From positions 372,001-436,000 of the forward strand of contig CM034109.1 of NCBI GenBank assembly GCA_019914945.1: a stretch of DNA of 64,000 nt, in the 5' to 3' direction. Shown piece after piece: positions 38,001 through 50,375 of this stretch. The stretch's first letter is position 1. Each line of letters begins with the position of its first letter. Under the pieces are notes generated by a model that ran no database searches, had not been told where the DNA came from, and saw only the letters and a program-made list of their open reading frames with translations. The stretch is from Typha latifolia. Lineage: Eukaryota; Streptophyta; Magnoliopsida; Poales; Typhaceae. The position numbers and the translations under genes were made by a program.

Positions 38001-41000
38001 ACAAATTGGGGAAAAATTGCATCGGTTCCGCACACAAAGACTACAATTCCTCTCACAAGATTTTGTTGTCAACATTTTAACAATATCCTATATCAAAGTC
38101 TTAAATTTCAATCAATGGGCACTAACTACATGAAACATTTTCCCCACGTGACATGATTTAGGATAATGGCCCTCATTAGCAAAATGGTCATCACATGCTT
38201 TTCAGCGATAGTCTTATCCATCCAAGTTGGTGCCCTACTCACATTTAGGATCCTTCAACATAAGTTTAATGACTAGTCCACTCATTATACAACCAACGAT
38301 TTAATAGTAACTATATTAAGGCCAATTATTTATGAAATGCAATTTTAGTAAATTAAGGCATCAAAATAGAGAATGAATCATTCTTGATGGACACAAAGTA
38401 TTTGAGAGAAAGGATGGTTGTGTCGGTCGACACATGCCGTACCAGTGTGTGCGGAGGTGTGTCAGTCGATACATGCCGTACCAGTGTGTGTGGAGGTGTG
38501 TCGATTAGCACGGGTGCGTGAGCAAACATGAACTTATGTTGACCCATGCCAATTAGCAAGAAATTTTTTCGTTTGTTTTCTTGATTTCTTTCACTTTAAA
38601 AGCTACTTTGAGGTGTAAAAATGATAGATCTAGCTCAATTTTTATTAAATCCACTATTTATAAGAGTTTTTTACATAGATCTAGCATTTTGGTGCTAACT
38701 ACCTAGATGTATAAAAAATACTCTTTAAAATGTAGGAATCAAAGGTAAAAATAGATTTCCCCTCAAATTTCCTCAAATTTTAAAAAATTCAAAATTAATA
38801 TATCAAATTCATTTAAATTAGCTCAAAATTGATATAGAAACATATTAGATTAACTACATTCAACTAGGTTTTGATTTTAATTATTGAACTATTCAATTAA
38901 TGAATGTATAAAATCAAATTATGTGTTGAATTATGTTTTTACTTGACTATTGCTACATCTTTAGTAAAATAGATCATTTACAATATTATCTAAGGATAAA
39001 ATACTCTAATGTAGCCTTTACTACATATATTCAAAAGAAAATTGTATAAAAACCCTAAAAAATATATTGGAGACATATCACTAACACGTAAGGGAGTGCT
39101 AGCTAGGTACCGAAGTGGCATTTGCCTTTGCCACAAGCATCCTTGACTAAGAGAGTATATTTAATTCCCAGATGCATATTTCCCCAAGCATAGGAGATTA
39201 ACAAGGACATATAACTAGAACAAGGTGACTTAGATGGAGAATTGTCGCATATGTGTACTATGTGATCATAAGAGGCCCCTTTTAAGCTGAAAGAAAATTA
39301 ATTACATAATGGCCATAAAAGCAACTACACTTTATTTATTAAAATATCAGGCAACTAAAAATAGTATGTTTTGTTAAACAAGTTACATGAATAGAAGGAT
39401 TGCAAGGTGGATGAATGGGTGTCTACAAAAGGTACAATAAGAAATTATTGTATAAAATACAAGTTATTGGTAGTACCTAGAAAGGATAAGTTGAACGAGG
39501 ATTGTTTACTATGGTCTAAACATGGATACAAAGATCACATAGCCCATCAGTGCATAGAAATGGTTTTATTCAGATAGAAGGTTTAAGAAGAGAAGACCAA
39601 ACTGATATGTAGAATATTTTTGGTAAGAAAGACGAGTTCCAAGTTAGCAATACAAGTTAATCTATAAAAGATTACGCTTTTTTTTCCCTCGTGATTGTCC
39701 ATGAATCTCATATTTATGTTCTCAAAACTTTATGCGCCCAATAGTGTAAATTGAAAGCACATAAATATAACCATTTAATAGCATAGTTGGCACTCCTCCA
39801 ATATCAAGAAAAGGCGATGTTGAAGGAAATCATCCAAAGAATATGTGGTGGCATAAGACAACCATTTCAAAGCTATCTAGAAAAGTATAGTTGACCAAAA
39901 CTTGCTTTCACAAAGAAGAGGCTCCAAACATCGGGTAGTAACTAATAAGGTTGCACAACTATAATTCTATCTCAATGCCATACTGTAAAATATCCGAGAA
40001 TATAAGCTATTAAAAAAATTACGTGCGGACCAAAAATACAGTTGTGTTACAATCTGACCATGTGGGTTAGGTTAGTCGAGTCGATTGAATGGAGTACGGT
40101 CAACTTGAGTTAGTTAGTTAGCTTTATCTTATTATTTTAAATTTTAAATAAATCGGATAGTCCACATGCCAATTCGATCATTTTTACTCCCATAAGTAGG
40201 AGCGGACATGCGTTGATAATTATTATGGAATGAATCTGAGTTTAATCAAATTATTTTTTTCGTCTTATCTTTTACCATAGTCGTTAGATCGCATTTATCT
40301 TTCTAAAAGTATATCATAGCCATAGAAGCATTCTGATTTTCCAAATTCTAACCATCTTCCTCCACCAGCAGCCACCCTACTTTACGGCAGTTCACCACCC
40401 TTAGTCATTCGCCACCCTCCGACAACCGCCACAACATCGGATATTTACCGTTCTAACATTACTCCACTATTTTATTTATATATTTTCATCTAGACCTTCT
40501 ATTTAGGTAAAACCAGAGCCATTAGAACCCTATCTCGTGAGGCTACCACCACCTAAATTTTTATAATTTTTTTACGTTCAAATCTTGTGCGTAACACTAT
40601 GTATGGATCTACATAAAAGGTCTAGAGAGAATATGGTTCAAAACTATGATGTTGAAAGCAAACAATTTCACAAAAGACCGGTGTGAGTATAAGGATCTAG
40701 ATAAGGCAATCCTTGCAGTGGATGAACAAACGATCTTCAGGAGGCAACCCTTGCAATGAGCATAAGAATATGTAGAAACCAATTGTTGTACTTAAATAAT
40801 ACTTGAAAATTACAGAAATGATGGTTTCAACAACTTTCCCTTCTAAATGTGTTAATAAACCTCAACTTCCACACTTTGATAGTTGACACATGTTCCTACA
40901 ATAAAATTTGGTCAACCAAACTTCACAAAGAACTCTTTGATATGAAGATTTGACCGGAGATTACCCTTTTGCACTTACATGAAAACTTTCAAGAGAAAAG

Positions 41001-43220
41001 GTAACATCCTAGTCTCAATCTTACAAGTTCACAATATGCAACAACTTTTGTACAATGAGAATGTTTAATGTAACTCAAATAAGTTGATTTTTTCAAACAT
41101 ATTTCAGCCATTATGAACAATTAAATGATTAATTGCACTAACATTCTAGAATAAACCTCTTGGAAATTCAAACCAAGAAAATGCAGATACAGTGAATAGC
41201 AATGTACACGCAACAGAATGTTTTACTATGCAAATGTAGTAACACTTAAGTAAAGTATGCAGGAGAAAAGATAACAAGGCTGCAAGATTAAGACCTCATT
41301 TCTAAATGCCTGGCCAATCTGGGCTGCTGCAAATGGGAGTTTGTTCCCGTTGTAGTAATACAAATCCTTAAAGTTTACAAAGATACCCTGTGCTGTCTCT
41401 GGCCTCATGTAGCTATAAATCAACAAAAGATGATCAGCCAATCTAGTTAATAAGGCATCAACATGTCAGACAATTAATCACTCACCCTGAACTTAAACCT
41501 GATGGTCCAATTGAAGTCTGGAACATAAGATTAAATGGGTATGGATCAGATAGATGGTTCTTGGTATCAGGAGCAGTAATCCCGTATTCCTTAATCTTCA
41601 CACCAAGTTGCTCAGGGGAGAGATCATCCAACACTGCAATAACATGCTTGAGTTCCGCCACTTTCTCCGGCAACAAAGTGGCATCCTTCTCAAGCTTCTC
41701 CTTGCAAAAGTCCTTGAGCAAGTGATCAGCCCTATAGCATGTGCCGGTCTTCTCATCTTTAACCATAAGATCAGTGAACTTATCGACATGGCCAGAGGCC
41801 TTCAACACAATCTCCGGAGTCACACAAGGGCAGTCAACCTCCAGCATTCCCTCCTCCAAGACAAAATGCTAAGGACCAAAAGAATATATAAAAAAAACAC
41901 CACTGAGATTGAGACACTATCTGATTAAGAAGACATTATATAGCTCAACTAAGCTCATTGGCTGCTTTTAACTATAGTTAAAGGTTAATTATATTTCCTC
42001 TTGCTAAATATCCCAAACTAGGAAATGGGAACATACAAAGAACAAAAAATTTCAGCTTGAACACCACATTATGGATTTATCCTGATTGTAAACCTAGCTT
42101 TCATTATTTATACACCAAAGCCTGCATTTCCCTGAAAATTTTCAAATAAACTAATTAAGAATAACTCCCAAAGGAAAGGTAATGAAAATTGAAAAAGAAG
42201 ATATAAATGTCTGTAATCCCAAATTGCCCTCACCTCTGGGTAAGTTAGAATAGATGCATTTAATCATCATTGAATTTAAATCAGGCTTATGCTAGTTAGC
42301 TCCCGTCGTATTAAACAAGTTACATTTTAGTAACTTGGTAGGCATAGTTCAATTAACCAACGACTAGGGTTACGACTAATGAGTAATGGCAGCATGCTGC
42401 TTGAGCATTTCTAGGGAGAATACACAGCTTGATTTAGGAATAAAGAAGCGTGCGAAATAAATATTTAATCATTGTATTTAAATAAAATATAGAAATAGAG
42501 TATGCTGGCAGAATGAAGAAAAAACAGAAAGTTAACGTTTTTACGAACAATTCCGAATCTATCACTACTCTATCCAAATTATAACCCGACAAAACACAAT
42601 CTGATTGTAACTAAACTACGAAAATAAAAAAGTAATCCAACTTAGAAGAGCAATTAGGTCGATTTCCATTCGTTAGAACCCACGATTCTCGATACCTGGC
42701 GCCAGAATGCAAGGACATTGGCCTTAACAGCACATCCAGGAGGCCCGTAGTCATAGAGTCCAGCCACTCCACGGTAGATCTTAAACGATGGAATGTAGAA
42801 CAGCCTCCTCTCGAGCGTGTTCACCACAGCCTGGCGAAATGCCTCTCTCCCAACGGCAGCGGCGGCGCCGGAGGACGACGAACTCTCATCGGCGGCAACG
42901 GTGGAGGACTGGATCTGGCGCGCGATGTCAGCGGACTCCACCTTGAGCTTCTTGAGTGCCTCGACAGCGGCCTCGATCTCCGACGGCGAGACCCCGGGGC
43001 GAGCCTTGAGGGAGCGGACGGCGTCGGCCTGGGCGTCGACGGCCGCCTGCTTCCCGGCAAGAGCACGGCGGAGGGATTCGCCGGAGGCGTCCATGGTTGT
43101 GGAGGATGAGAAGGAGGAGAAGAAGGAGATGGCGCCGCCGCGAAGGGAGGGGAGAGAGAAGAGGGTTTTAGATTTGGATCGGGGGTTGGAAATGGAGAAT
43201 AGGAGCTTGACGAATCGCAT
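35061..43220 (-). CDS. Glycyl-tRNA synthetase, probably dual-targeted (mitochondrial and cytosolic)
   Basis: Nine exons: 42696-43220, 41486-41868, 41295-41412, 37488-37682, 37135-37359, 36447-36506, 36216-36296, 35729-36134 and 35061-35296. They give 742 residues from the first ATG (43220) and 700 from the second (43094). Residues 1-42 ([18 protein letters not shown]...) are a basic Ser-rich presequence, and MDASGESL begins the cytosolic-type form. A WHEP-like helix pair follows (about 47-90), then the class II core with [32 protein letters not shown] (306-317), the insertion [19 protein letters not shown], motif 3 ([12 protein letters not shown], 583-594) and the anticodon-binding domain ([11 protein letters not shown] onward). 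The enzyme attaches glycine to tRNA-Gly. Two in-frame starts suit the alternative initiation known for the plant enzyme. Intron 3 is 3.6 kb. Confidence 0.95.
37683..41294. other. Large intron 3 of the glycyl-tRNA synthetase gene
   Basis: 3.6 kb, against 0.1-0.9 kb for the other introns. AT-rich and repeat-like. It contains the GC-rich 39-bp tandem repeat at 38421-38500 and a mid-part (about 39050-40700) that reads like decayed transposon DNA, without an open frame or clear ends. No nested gene is supported. Confidence 0.5.
38421..38500. repeat. Two-copy 39-bp tandem repeat
   Basis: TGTCGGTCGACACATGCCGT (38421 on) recurs as TGTCAGTCGATACATGCCGT (38460 on). Each is followed by ACCAGTGTGTG(C/T)GGAGGTG, and a third partial start TGTCGATTAGCAC follows. 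It is GC-rich in an AT-rich intron and similar in style to the GC-rich patch at about 245-345. Confidence 0.75.
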
Positions 43221-43929
43221 GAGAGGGCGTAGAGGGTACGTGGCGTGCTTGCGTGATGTATAGGTCGTGTATTTTATTTGAAGCTTCTCATTCCGGATCC
43301 CAATAAAATCCAAGCTTCCTACGACCAAGGACTATTAAATAAATAAAAATAATACTAACTAAATCTAGTTGAGTTGGTAGGGACATTTCCCATGGCGAAA
43401 GATATTATGGATTATTTAGTCGAGAAAATTATTTTGTGGTTTGGTGGCTTTGCTCAACGATTTAACTCGGTTGATGGCTCGGCAATGCTGTTAGCTTGGA
43501 TGAGTAATTGTTCAGCGATACACGTGGCTTGAAGCCTAGACTAGATAGCTTATTATACTAGTTAAAAGTTTGATAAGATCTAAGTGCCTCAGTAAAAAAT
43601 TATTTTATGGTTGGTAGTGGTTTAGTTCAATGACTTGGCTTGGCGGTTGGTTAACTTCGAAAAGTAGCTTGACAACGCGATGACTTTGAGCAATGTCTCA
43701 GCAGCACTTAGTTCGGAGCAATAGTTCGGTCTGACTTAGGGAGGGTTAGCTAGGGTAAGGTCTTAGTGACTTTATATCCATAGAGGGTTAGCTGGGATAA
43801 GGTGCATCATCTTGTGTTGTGTTTGGGCCTGAGGGTTCTATCCCCTATTTTGTGTAACATTTTGTTTCTTCACACTTCCCATATGCTAAGTGCCAACAAC
43901 TAATATAGCTCTTTATTCTTTAAAAAAAA

Positions 43930-44015
43930 AACTCTAAGTAGCTAGGTATCCTTCGTTTCTTATCCTATGACTATGCAGGCGTAGTATCAACTCCAACCCT
44001 AATAATTATTATAAA
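43930..44015 (+). repeat. SINE-like element (family copy)
   Basis: AGCTAGGTATCC...GTAGTATCAACTCCAACCCT followed by AATAATTATTATAAAA. The layout, an A-box-like then a B-box-like word and an AT tail, matches the copy at 47095-47185 (-), and the tail matches 7634-7660. Confidence 0.35.
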
Positions 44016-47000
44016 AAATTTATTTAATAATTTGATAGTTTGATTGAGCCTAAAGGCCTAAGTTTATATCTAAAGAAGATTAGTCATTTGCCCTGCAGAT
44101 ATCTAGCCTGCTCTTTGAATGATAAAAAAAAAATCCTATCACAAACAAATTTACAATTTAAACCTTATACTTTTTTACTACTTGTAATTAAATTTTATAA
44201 ATTTAAGTTTAAGCCGAACACGAACAAAGCCCATCTCGTTGGTGTTTGGGCTTATCTATATATCTAGCAATAATTGGGCTCAAATGGATTATAGATTGGA
44301 TGGGCTAAAGTATCAAATAGAAAGGCCTAATAAAGATAATACACTGGGATGGGCCGGCCTATGTAATCAGAGCAATGATTCAATACTAACCAATTAATTA
44401 TTAAAAATATTTTTTATCTGTTTATAAATTAAGGGGTATATAAGACATTTTACATATGTGACCAGATTTACTCAATAATAGGAGCGTCCACTTCTACCGA
44501 TTTATTATTATTTTTATCTTTTATAAAAAAAAAATAGATAGTTAAGAGAGAGAAATAAAGCATGACTAATTTAACTTTATAATTTAAAAAAGTGATCCGT
44601 AGTTAATTTTATTTAATTTCGACCATTGAATTAGAAAAAAAAATTAATAATTTTTATTGAATCATTTTTTTATTTATTCCTCGCCATTGTGAATACAAAT
44701 TTTTAGTAAGCATCATGGGCCTGTGATAAATAATAAAAATAATTGTTAGGTAGTGAGCCATTAATATGTTTCATAATTTAACATTTTTCCTATCATAAAG
44801 GAAGCTAGATTAGTTGGTGACATGAATATAAAATATTTTTCTATTATTACTTTCTAGCTTAAGTACTCAAAAGTTAATTCAAGTGCATGCAACTCAACCA
44901 ATGCATGAGTATGCTTCCATTTATAGCCATCAAAGCTACTAATCTTCAACTAAAGTGCGAGTTGCCTAATTGGCAAAAGAGGAATGTATTCTTTCTCTAC
45001 ATCATCCACTTTACATCTATTAACATTCTCTTTCGACTAGCCCATCATAATAAAAAAAATTCTTTCATTATTTTATGTCTATTAAAAAAAAAATTAGTCT
45101 CGAAACTTAAGTACGAGATTAGACGAGTTAAAATATCGCTATGAAAATTTAGAATTTTTTTTAAAAGATTATTAAGTAATCAATGATTTATATTTGAAAG
45201 TTACTGGATAGAAAAGCAAATTATTCTTTCGTACTTAGTAATTTTTTAGTAGATTAAAAATTTTTATATATTAGGTCAACGACTTATATTTAAAAATTGC
45301 TACTCTAATCATCAATTTTTTAAATCAACTAATAAGTTTTGGGAGGGCTAGTTTAGTTAAAGATAATAATAATAATAATAATAAGATTAACATGGGTATA
45401 TTTTATGTTTATTGTAGTATATGAGCTTATCATTTATATAAAATAAAATATTCCCTTAGAGTAACTTAAAATGTTTTTTATGTCAGATTATTTAAGTAAA
45501 AACATTGTTTAAACTAATTAAGACAAAGTTTGATACCTAACAACTTTATAAATCTAGCTAGAGAGAGAGAGAGAGAAAAGAGACTAACAAGACAAAAAAA
45601 AAAGAAAAAAAGAAGAGAGAATAGATCCCACTTCAAAGTGAAGGGATGAAGTAGAATCATATAATTAATTATATTAAAATAAATGGTTTTAGAAGTATAA
45701 GTATATTCTTCTTTCTTAAAAGTTAGTAAAAAGTCTCTCTAGTTAGAAAATATTATTAGGATGCTAAATAGAGAAATGAAACTGATATGATACTTAGTGG
45801 TTTACTATTAATTTGACTAACTATCTTTTAACTCTAGACTATAATTTATTTAACCCTATGAATAAAATTATAAAAATATCTGTGAGAAAACTTTCAATCT
45901 AATCGCACATAAACTAAATTTACTAAAAGACGGTTGAGAAAAATATTCTTGAAAATATTTAGATTTTATAACGATGCTTCGCTAAGGTATACTAAAAGTT
46001 AAATAAAAAGAAAGTGAGAAAATAATATTTTAGATATTTTAAAAAATAAATTTAGTGTGCCTAATAATTGTGGCACAGCCTTATTAATTAGAGCTTCTTA
46101 TTGGAACTTTAACCACTTTAATTAGGTTAAGTTAGGATCAAGTATGAGAACACTAATTAAAGAGAATTTAAAATACTATTCGACATCATGAAGCATGAGA
46201 GACAGCTTACTACATTAATTAAATAGTTCTTGAAGCATTATTATTATTATTATTTTTCTTTTTTGTATCACTTTCTTTTCCATAAGTCATCAACTTATTC
46301 CTTTCCTTTAGCCTTTTTATACTTTGTAGGTGAGACCCAATTGAGTTTATTGCAGTGAACCTAGCTCTTTTTCCATTAGCCCACTTTATAAAGCCTTGTA
46401 TTTTCTTTTATAACAAGCAACACTCTATTAAAAAAAAGTATCCAATTTTTTTTAATTATAACAAATCTTTTAAAAGGGTATGATATACATTGTTAATTTA
46501 TTACCTACCCATCTTACATTTTTAGATGATTAATTACTTATCTCACTTAGCATTATTAGAGTCAGTTTTCAAAGGTACTTAGTTCATAATAATAAAATAC
46601 TTTTAAAAAAATGTGATTCTCTTTTAAATTAGGTTACTATCTAAATTATTGTCTAAGAGTAAATATCTCTATCTCTGATCACATTAACGTGGAACTTACA
46701 TAACAACAACTACATCACTTAAGAAAATAATTTCAAAATCACAATAAAATAGAAATAATGATAATAGATTGATTAAAAACTCGTTAAAACTTTAATTTTT
46801 TTTATTCAATCACAAGCTTGATAAAAGGGTTGGCTACTCCTAATATACATATACTAGATAACTGAGCCAACCCTTGAAAAAATGATATTTATATCTTTAT
46901 CGTGGTTTTCATGAATTATTTTAGTTAGGAAATACTCTAAGACAGTCTATTTTAGTATTAAATCTAGGTGCTATTTATTTTAATAAATAAAATTTAAAAT

Positions 47001-47094
47001 AAAGATATATTTTTTTTAATCATTCATGAGCTTATAGACTAGATATGAGATAGACAAAAAACCAACTTTCTCCAAAACCACAAATCACCGAACA

Positions 47095-47185
47095 ATTTCT
47101 CCACAATATTATTTGGGGTTGGAGTTGAACTAATAATCTCCTTGGTCATAAGAAATGTACCTACCGACTTTACTAGAGTTCGTCG
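47095..47185 (-). repeat. SINE-like element (family copy)
   Basis: Minus strand reads CTCTAGTAAAGTCGGTAGGT (A-box region), then GAGATTATTAGTTCAACTCC (B-box-like), then an AATAAT tail. It is similar in order to 43930-44015 and has no tRNA cloverleaf. Confidence 0.35.
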
Positions 47186-47552
47186 GTAAAATAAATTAAA
47201 GCTAAATAAAACTAATTTAGTATAAAAAAATTATAAAAAAAAAACTGTTAACAGATCTACCATTCTGCATAGTATGGGAAAGGGTCGGAAGAGTTTGTGC
47301 CGCAAAGGTTGACGTTTTTGAGCCGAAAGTACCCGACACACCGCTGCCCGATGGCTAAAAAAAAGGAAGAAAGAACAAAAACAGTAATAAAGATTAAAAA
47401 AAAGAAAAGTTAACCCAAAAATAGAAAGAAAAAAGGAAAAAAAAAAAGGAGTTCGAAGTGTTGGAAGTTTTTCTCCCGACCACGCTCCAAAATTATGCCG
47501 GTCGCCGGTCGCGTCACCGCCTACTCCCGCTACCCGCCTCGTGAAGCGTGCC

Positions 47553-48576
47553 CACGTGAGGGAAAAGAATTTATTTACACCGCTGGGCTCCGCCAAAAGC
47601 GTGGCGCCCACGTGACTCCACGTGTCCTCCCGCGTGCTGCAGTGCAGATGAAAAGGGGGGAGCGCTGCTTCTGCTCGAAGCTTCGACGGTCGACAGAAGA
47701 AGAGGAGGATATTAATTTGCAGATAACACCTTACGTTTACTCGGATTTGTAACTCCTGAGGATCGGAATCGTAAAAATGCGTAAAGGTAGGGTGTTATAT
47801 GAATTTTTAACGCCAAAGCGCGTGGACTTGGGTCCAAGAAGTCGGCCGGAGATTTATTTCCTCGATCAGATAAGAGTCGCTACCTCTGACTCTCTGAACA
47901 GACACTGATGGGTTCGGGCCCACCATTTAGTGAGTGGGTTTGGTTGGTGATCCACATTGGGGTCCCGAATCGGAGTTCGTTCTTCTGTCTCTCTAGAGTT
48001 TCGCAAAATTAATTTTTTTTTTAAATTTTAGTAATATAGAAAAATAAAATTAAAAGAAAGGTAGCCACATATACTCTAATTTTTGTTCACATCCAACAAA
48101 CAAAGTAATAATCAAAGCGTGGAAGCTTATTTTGCACGCTTTGTACTTGTGTTTGGAATTTTATCCTTGGACGATGTGAGATACTTTGACATTATATATC
48201 ATGTGATATTTGACACATTTTTATTATATTTTTTATCCTATTCTCACGTATTTATTCTAAAAAATATATATTTTATTTATAAGTTATAAAGTTACACGCA
48301 GCTGCCAGAGTACGTACGTAATATTATCGAATGCCACGTGGCGCGCACGGAAGGATTCCTCCTACTCCTCACGTGCATGTCGGTCCACGTGGACGTACAC
48401 GTCGTCGACCCTACGGAACGGTAGAGAGGACGCACCAAAGTTACAGCAGAGCGCGCCCACGTGGCAGCCCCACCTGTATCAAGAGACGTGAGGACAGAGA
48501 ACTGCAGAAAGGTGAACTCCATGCTTGCCACGTGGCGTCATGATCAGAAGATGATAGGCTCATGCTCTTCCACGTG
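47553..48576. promoter_or_regulatory. Dense G-box (CACGTG) cluster
   Basis: Nine perfect CACGTG palindromes lie at 47553, 47609, 47619, 48335, 48370, 48386, 48458, 48529 and 48571 (start positions). Six of them fall within 242 bp. Several have the CCACGTGG or CCACGTGT flanks preferred by bZIP/ABRE-binding and bHLH factors. The sequence is GC-rich compared with its surroundings. A (TC)n tract follows at 48670, as in many plant 5' leaders, and an ATG in good context lies at 48614. No gene with a recognisable product starts here. The nearest gene, the ERF factor, points toward the cluster with its 3' end. This is an enhancer, or the promoter of an unrecognised or non-coding transcript. Confidence 0.65.
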
Positions 48577-48667
48577 TGCGCGCCGAACTCTTAAAAGCTA
48601 AGCCAAAAATTCCATGGCGGGTTTGGGTAACAACATATCATATCATGTCATCTGGCATATATTCTTA

Positions 48668-48669
<2 letters not shown>

Positions 48670-48714
<45 letters not shown>
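48670..48714. repeat. (TC)n microsatellite
   Basis: About 22 CT units just downstream of the G-box cluster. Confidence 0.95.
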
Positions 48715-48715
<1 letters not shown>

Positions 48716-49301
48716 GAGCAAATATCAACTAATAAAAATATGTTGTTTGACTTTAAATAAAGATAAATAATTATTTTAAATGAGTTCTATTCTTTGATTT
48801 CATGTGTTTTAAAATATTAACATCATCTATTTAATTAACCAAATGGAAGAAATAAAGCAAATGGCCTAACAAAATTTAGTAAAAAAAAATAAAAAAAAAC
48901 TATTTGATACTTAAACGTCACATGTTCTTTTACATGATATTAAGATAGCACTCAAATTCTGCATGTCTCTTAAAGTTCCTGCCGAACGACATTCTTATTC
49001 TCTTTCTCTGGAAAGAAAAACCTATAAATTAATATCTTCTTCTTACCTACCTGTTTCCAATTACAACTTTGGACTTACCTATATACTTCTATACATGTAT
49101 ATATTATAACGTTTTCTATTAGAATATAAAATATAAAAGCTATTTTTGCCTGTCTGAATTATAAAAACCATCGTTTTTTAATAGTTTATACGTTTTAGAA
49201 TAGTCGAAAGTTAATGATGTATAAGTAGAGAATATAGAGTTGGACTTCTTGGACATATAACAAACACACAAAGAAGACATTGGAAGGATAGAAAGATGAA
49301 C

Positions 49302-49332
<31 letters not shown>

Positions 49333-49507
49333 TCTCTTCTCATGGCATTGCAGTTGCACTCCATGCATTTTGTAGAATTCTTTATATATAGAAAAAGATC
49401 AAATTAATTAACCAATTGAAAGAAACTCATTACATTCTTCCAACTCAAGCATACGTACATATACATACATATATATATGTATATATGTATATATGGGATG
49501 TTTGTTA
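48715..49507. other. Intergenic, 3' side of the ERF gene
   Basis: AT-rich with an (AC)n microsatellite at 49306-49334 and a TATATG-rich patch near 49455-49495. It probably includes the ERF 3' UTR. No gene. Confidence 0.55.
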
Positions 49508-50375
49508 CTATTTACTACTATCTTTGTTCTTGTGATCACCATGAGGCCATGAGCTAGAAGAAGAAGAGGAAGAGCTCCTGAATTGCTGCGCCGAGAAATC
49601 GAGGATCTGAGGCGAAGAACCCGACATCGACGACGGCGACATCTGGGAAGAGTTAGATCTATAGAGCCCGGACGTGGCATTGTGCAAGTCAGCATCTCCA
49701 CCTTGGAGTAGCTGCGCGTACTGCATTATGTCAGGAAACGACGTGGCAGCGATAGGCGCCACCGGCGCCGGCCTCGATGATCTCTCCGGGATTCCTCGAC
49801 TGACCACGAAGCCGACCTCGGTCCGGCCTTGGACTCTCTCCGGGAAGTTGAGCTTCGCTTTGGTGCCTTTGAATCGGAGCGCGGCCTCGTCGTAGGCTAT
49901 TGCGGCGTCCTCCGCCGTGTCGAACGTCCCCAGCCACACCCTCGCCGCCTTCTTCGGATCCCTTATCTCCGCTGCCCATTTCCCCCACGGCCTTTGCCGC
50001 ACTCCTCTATAGTGCCTTCTCGCCACACTACCTTCATTAGACCAATAGCAACATATCTCAAATGTGAAGAAGAAGAAGACGACGACGACGACGAAGAAGA
50101 AGAAGAAGAAGAAGAAGAAGAAGAAGAAGAAGATATTATTTCACTTGTTGTAATTGATGATATCAACTTAAATTTTTTTGACTAAGCTTTGATTCTTATA
50201 GATATTTTACACTATAAAATTTAAATATATATATATATACACCTTGTTGAGCAGAAGCGGGTGGTTCGGCGAGGACTTGGGCCGAGCCGGGTGGAGAGGC
50301 GGCGGGGTTACTTCCTCCTCCGATGGAACCGGCCGGGACGGTGGAGCTAATCACATGGGCGAGAGCGGAGACCAT
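49508..50375 (-). CDS. ERF group X transcription factor (RAP2.6L/ERF113-like)
   Basis: Two exons (50243-50375 or longer, and 49508-50031) with a 211-bp intron. From the ATG at 50375 the protein has 218 residues. It opens [10 protein letters not shown], like RAP2.6L, then has one AP2/ERF domain (about 51-108): [40 protein letters not shown] and [15 protein letters not shown]. The Glu and Asp of AEIRD are typical of the ERF (GCC-box binding) class. [12 protein letters not shown] is the group's conserved C-terminal patch, followed by a Ser-rich tail. Upstream, the same frame stays open through 50513 and encodes RHGKRPLPP, a Glu/Gln-rich run and DTSA. This resembles the longer N-terminus of other group X members, but a GTG stands where a start would be. 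Group members respond to stress, wounding and hormones. Confidence 0.87.
50066..50131. repeat. GAA/GAC trinucleotide repeat in the ERF intron
   Basis: A run of GAA with embedded GAC units (read on plus) occupies much of the 211-bp intron. On the transcribed strand it is TTC/GTC, giving a pyrimidine-rich stretch downstream of the donor. Confidence 0.85.

Larger units (their letters stand above)
43221..47552. other. AT-rich intergenic region with transposon remnants
   Basis: 4.3 kb without a gene. 43400-43690 contains two diverged tandem copies of a TTATTTTRTGGTT...GGCTTGGC-type segment. 43735-43930 contains GGGTTAGCTRGGRTAAGGT twice and ends in a poly(A) run after GCTCTTTATTCTTT, which could be a LINE 3' end. 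The remainder is very AT-rich, with an (AAT)n tract near 45367-45382 and GAGA/A-rich patches. An open frame at 47231-47611 (-) is low-complexity. Confidence 0.5.

Noticed and set aside
38353..38559. Repeat-containing minus-strand frame ([11 protein letters not shown] twice)
   Set aside because: A direct translation of the 39-bp tandem repeat inside an intron. No coding evidence.
47231..47611. Minus-strand frame of 126 residues near the G-box cluster
   Set aside because: The middle is a Phe/Leu-rich translation of a poly-purine tract. No conserved motif.
48614..48763. Short frame starting ATGGCGGGT after the G-box cluster
   Set aside because: About 49 codons, dominated by a Leu-Ser run from the TC microsatellite. 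Kept only as part of the regulatory observation.
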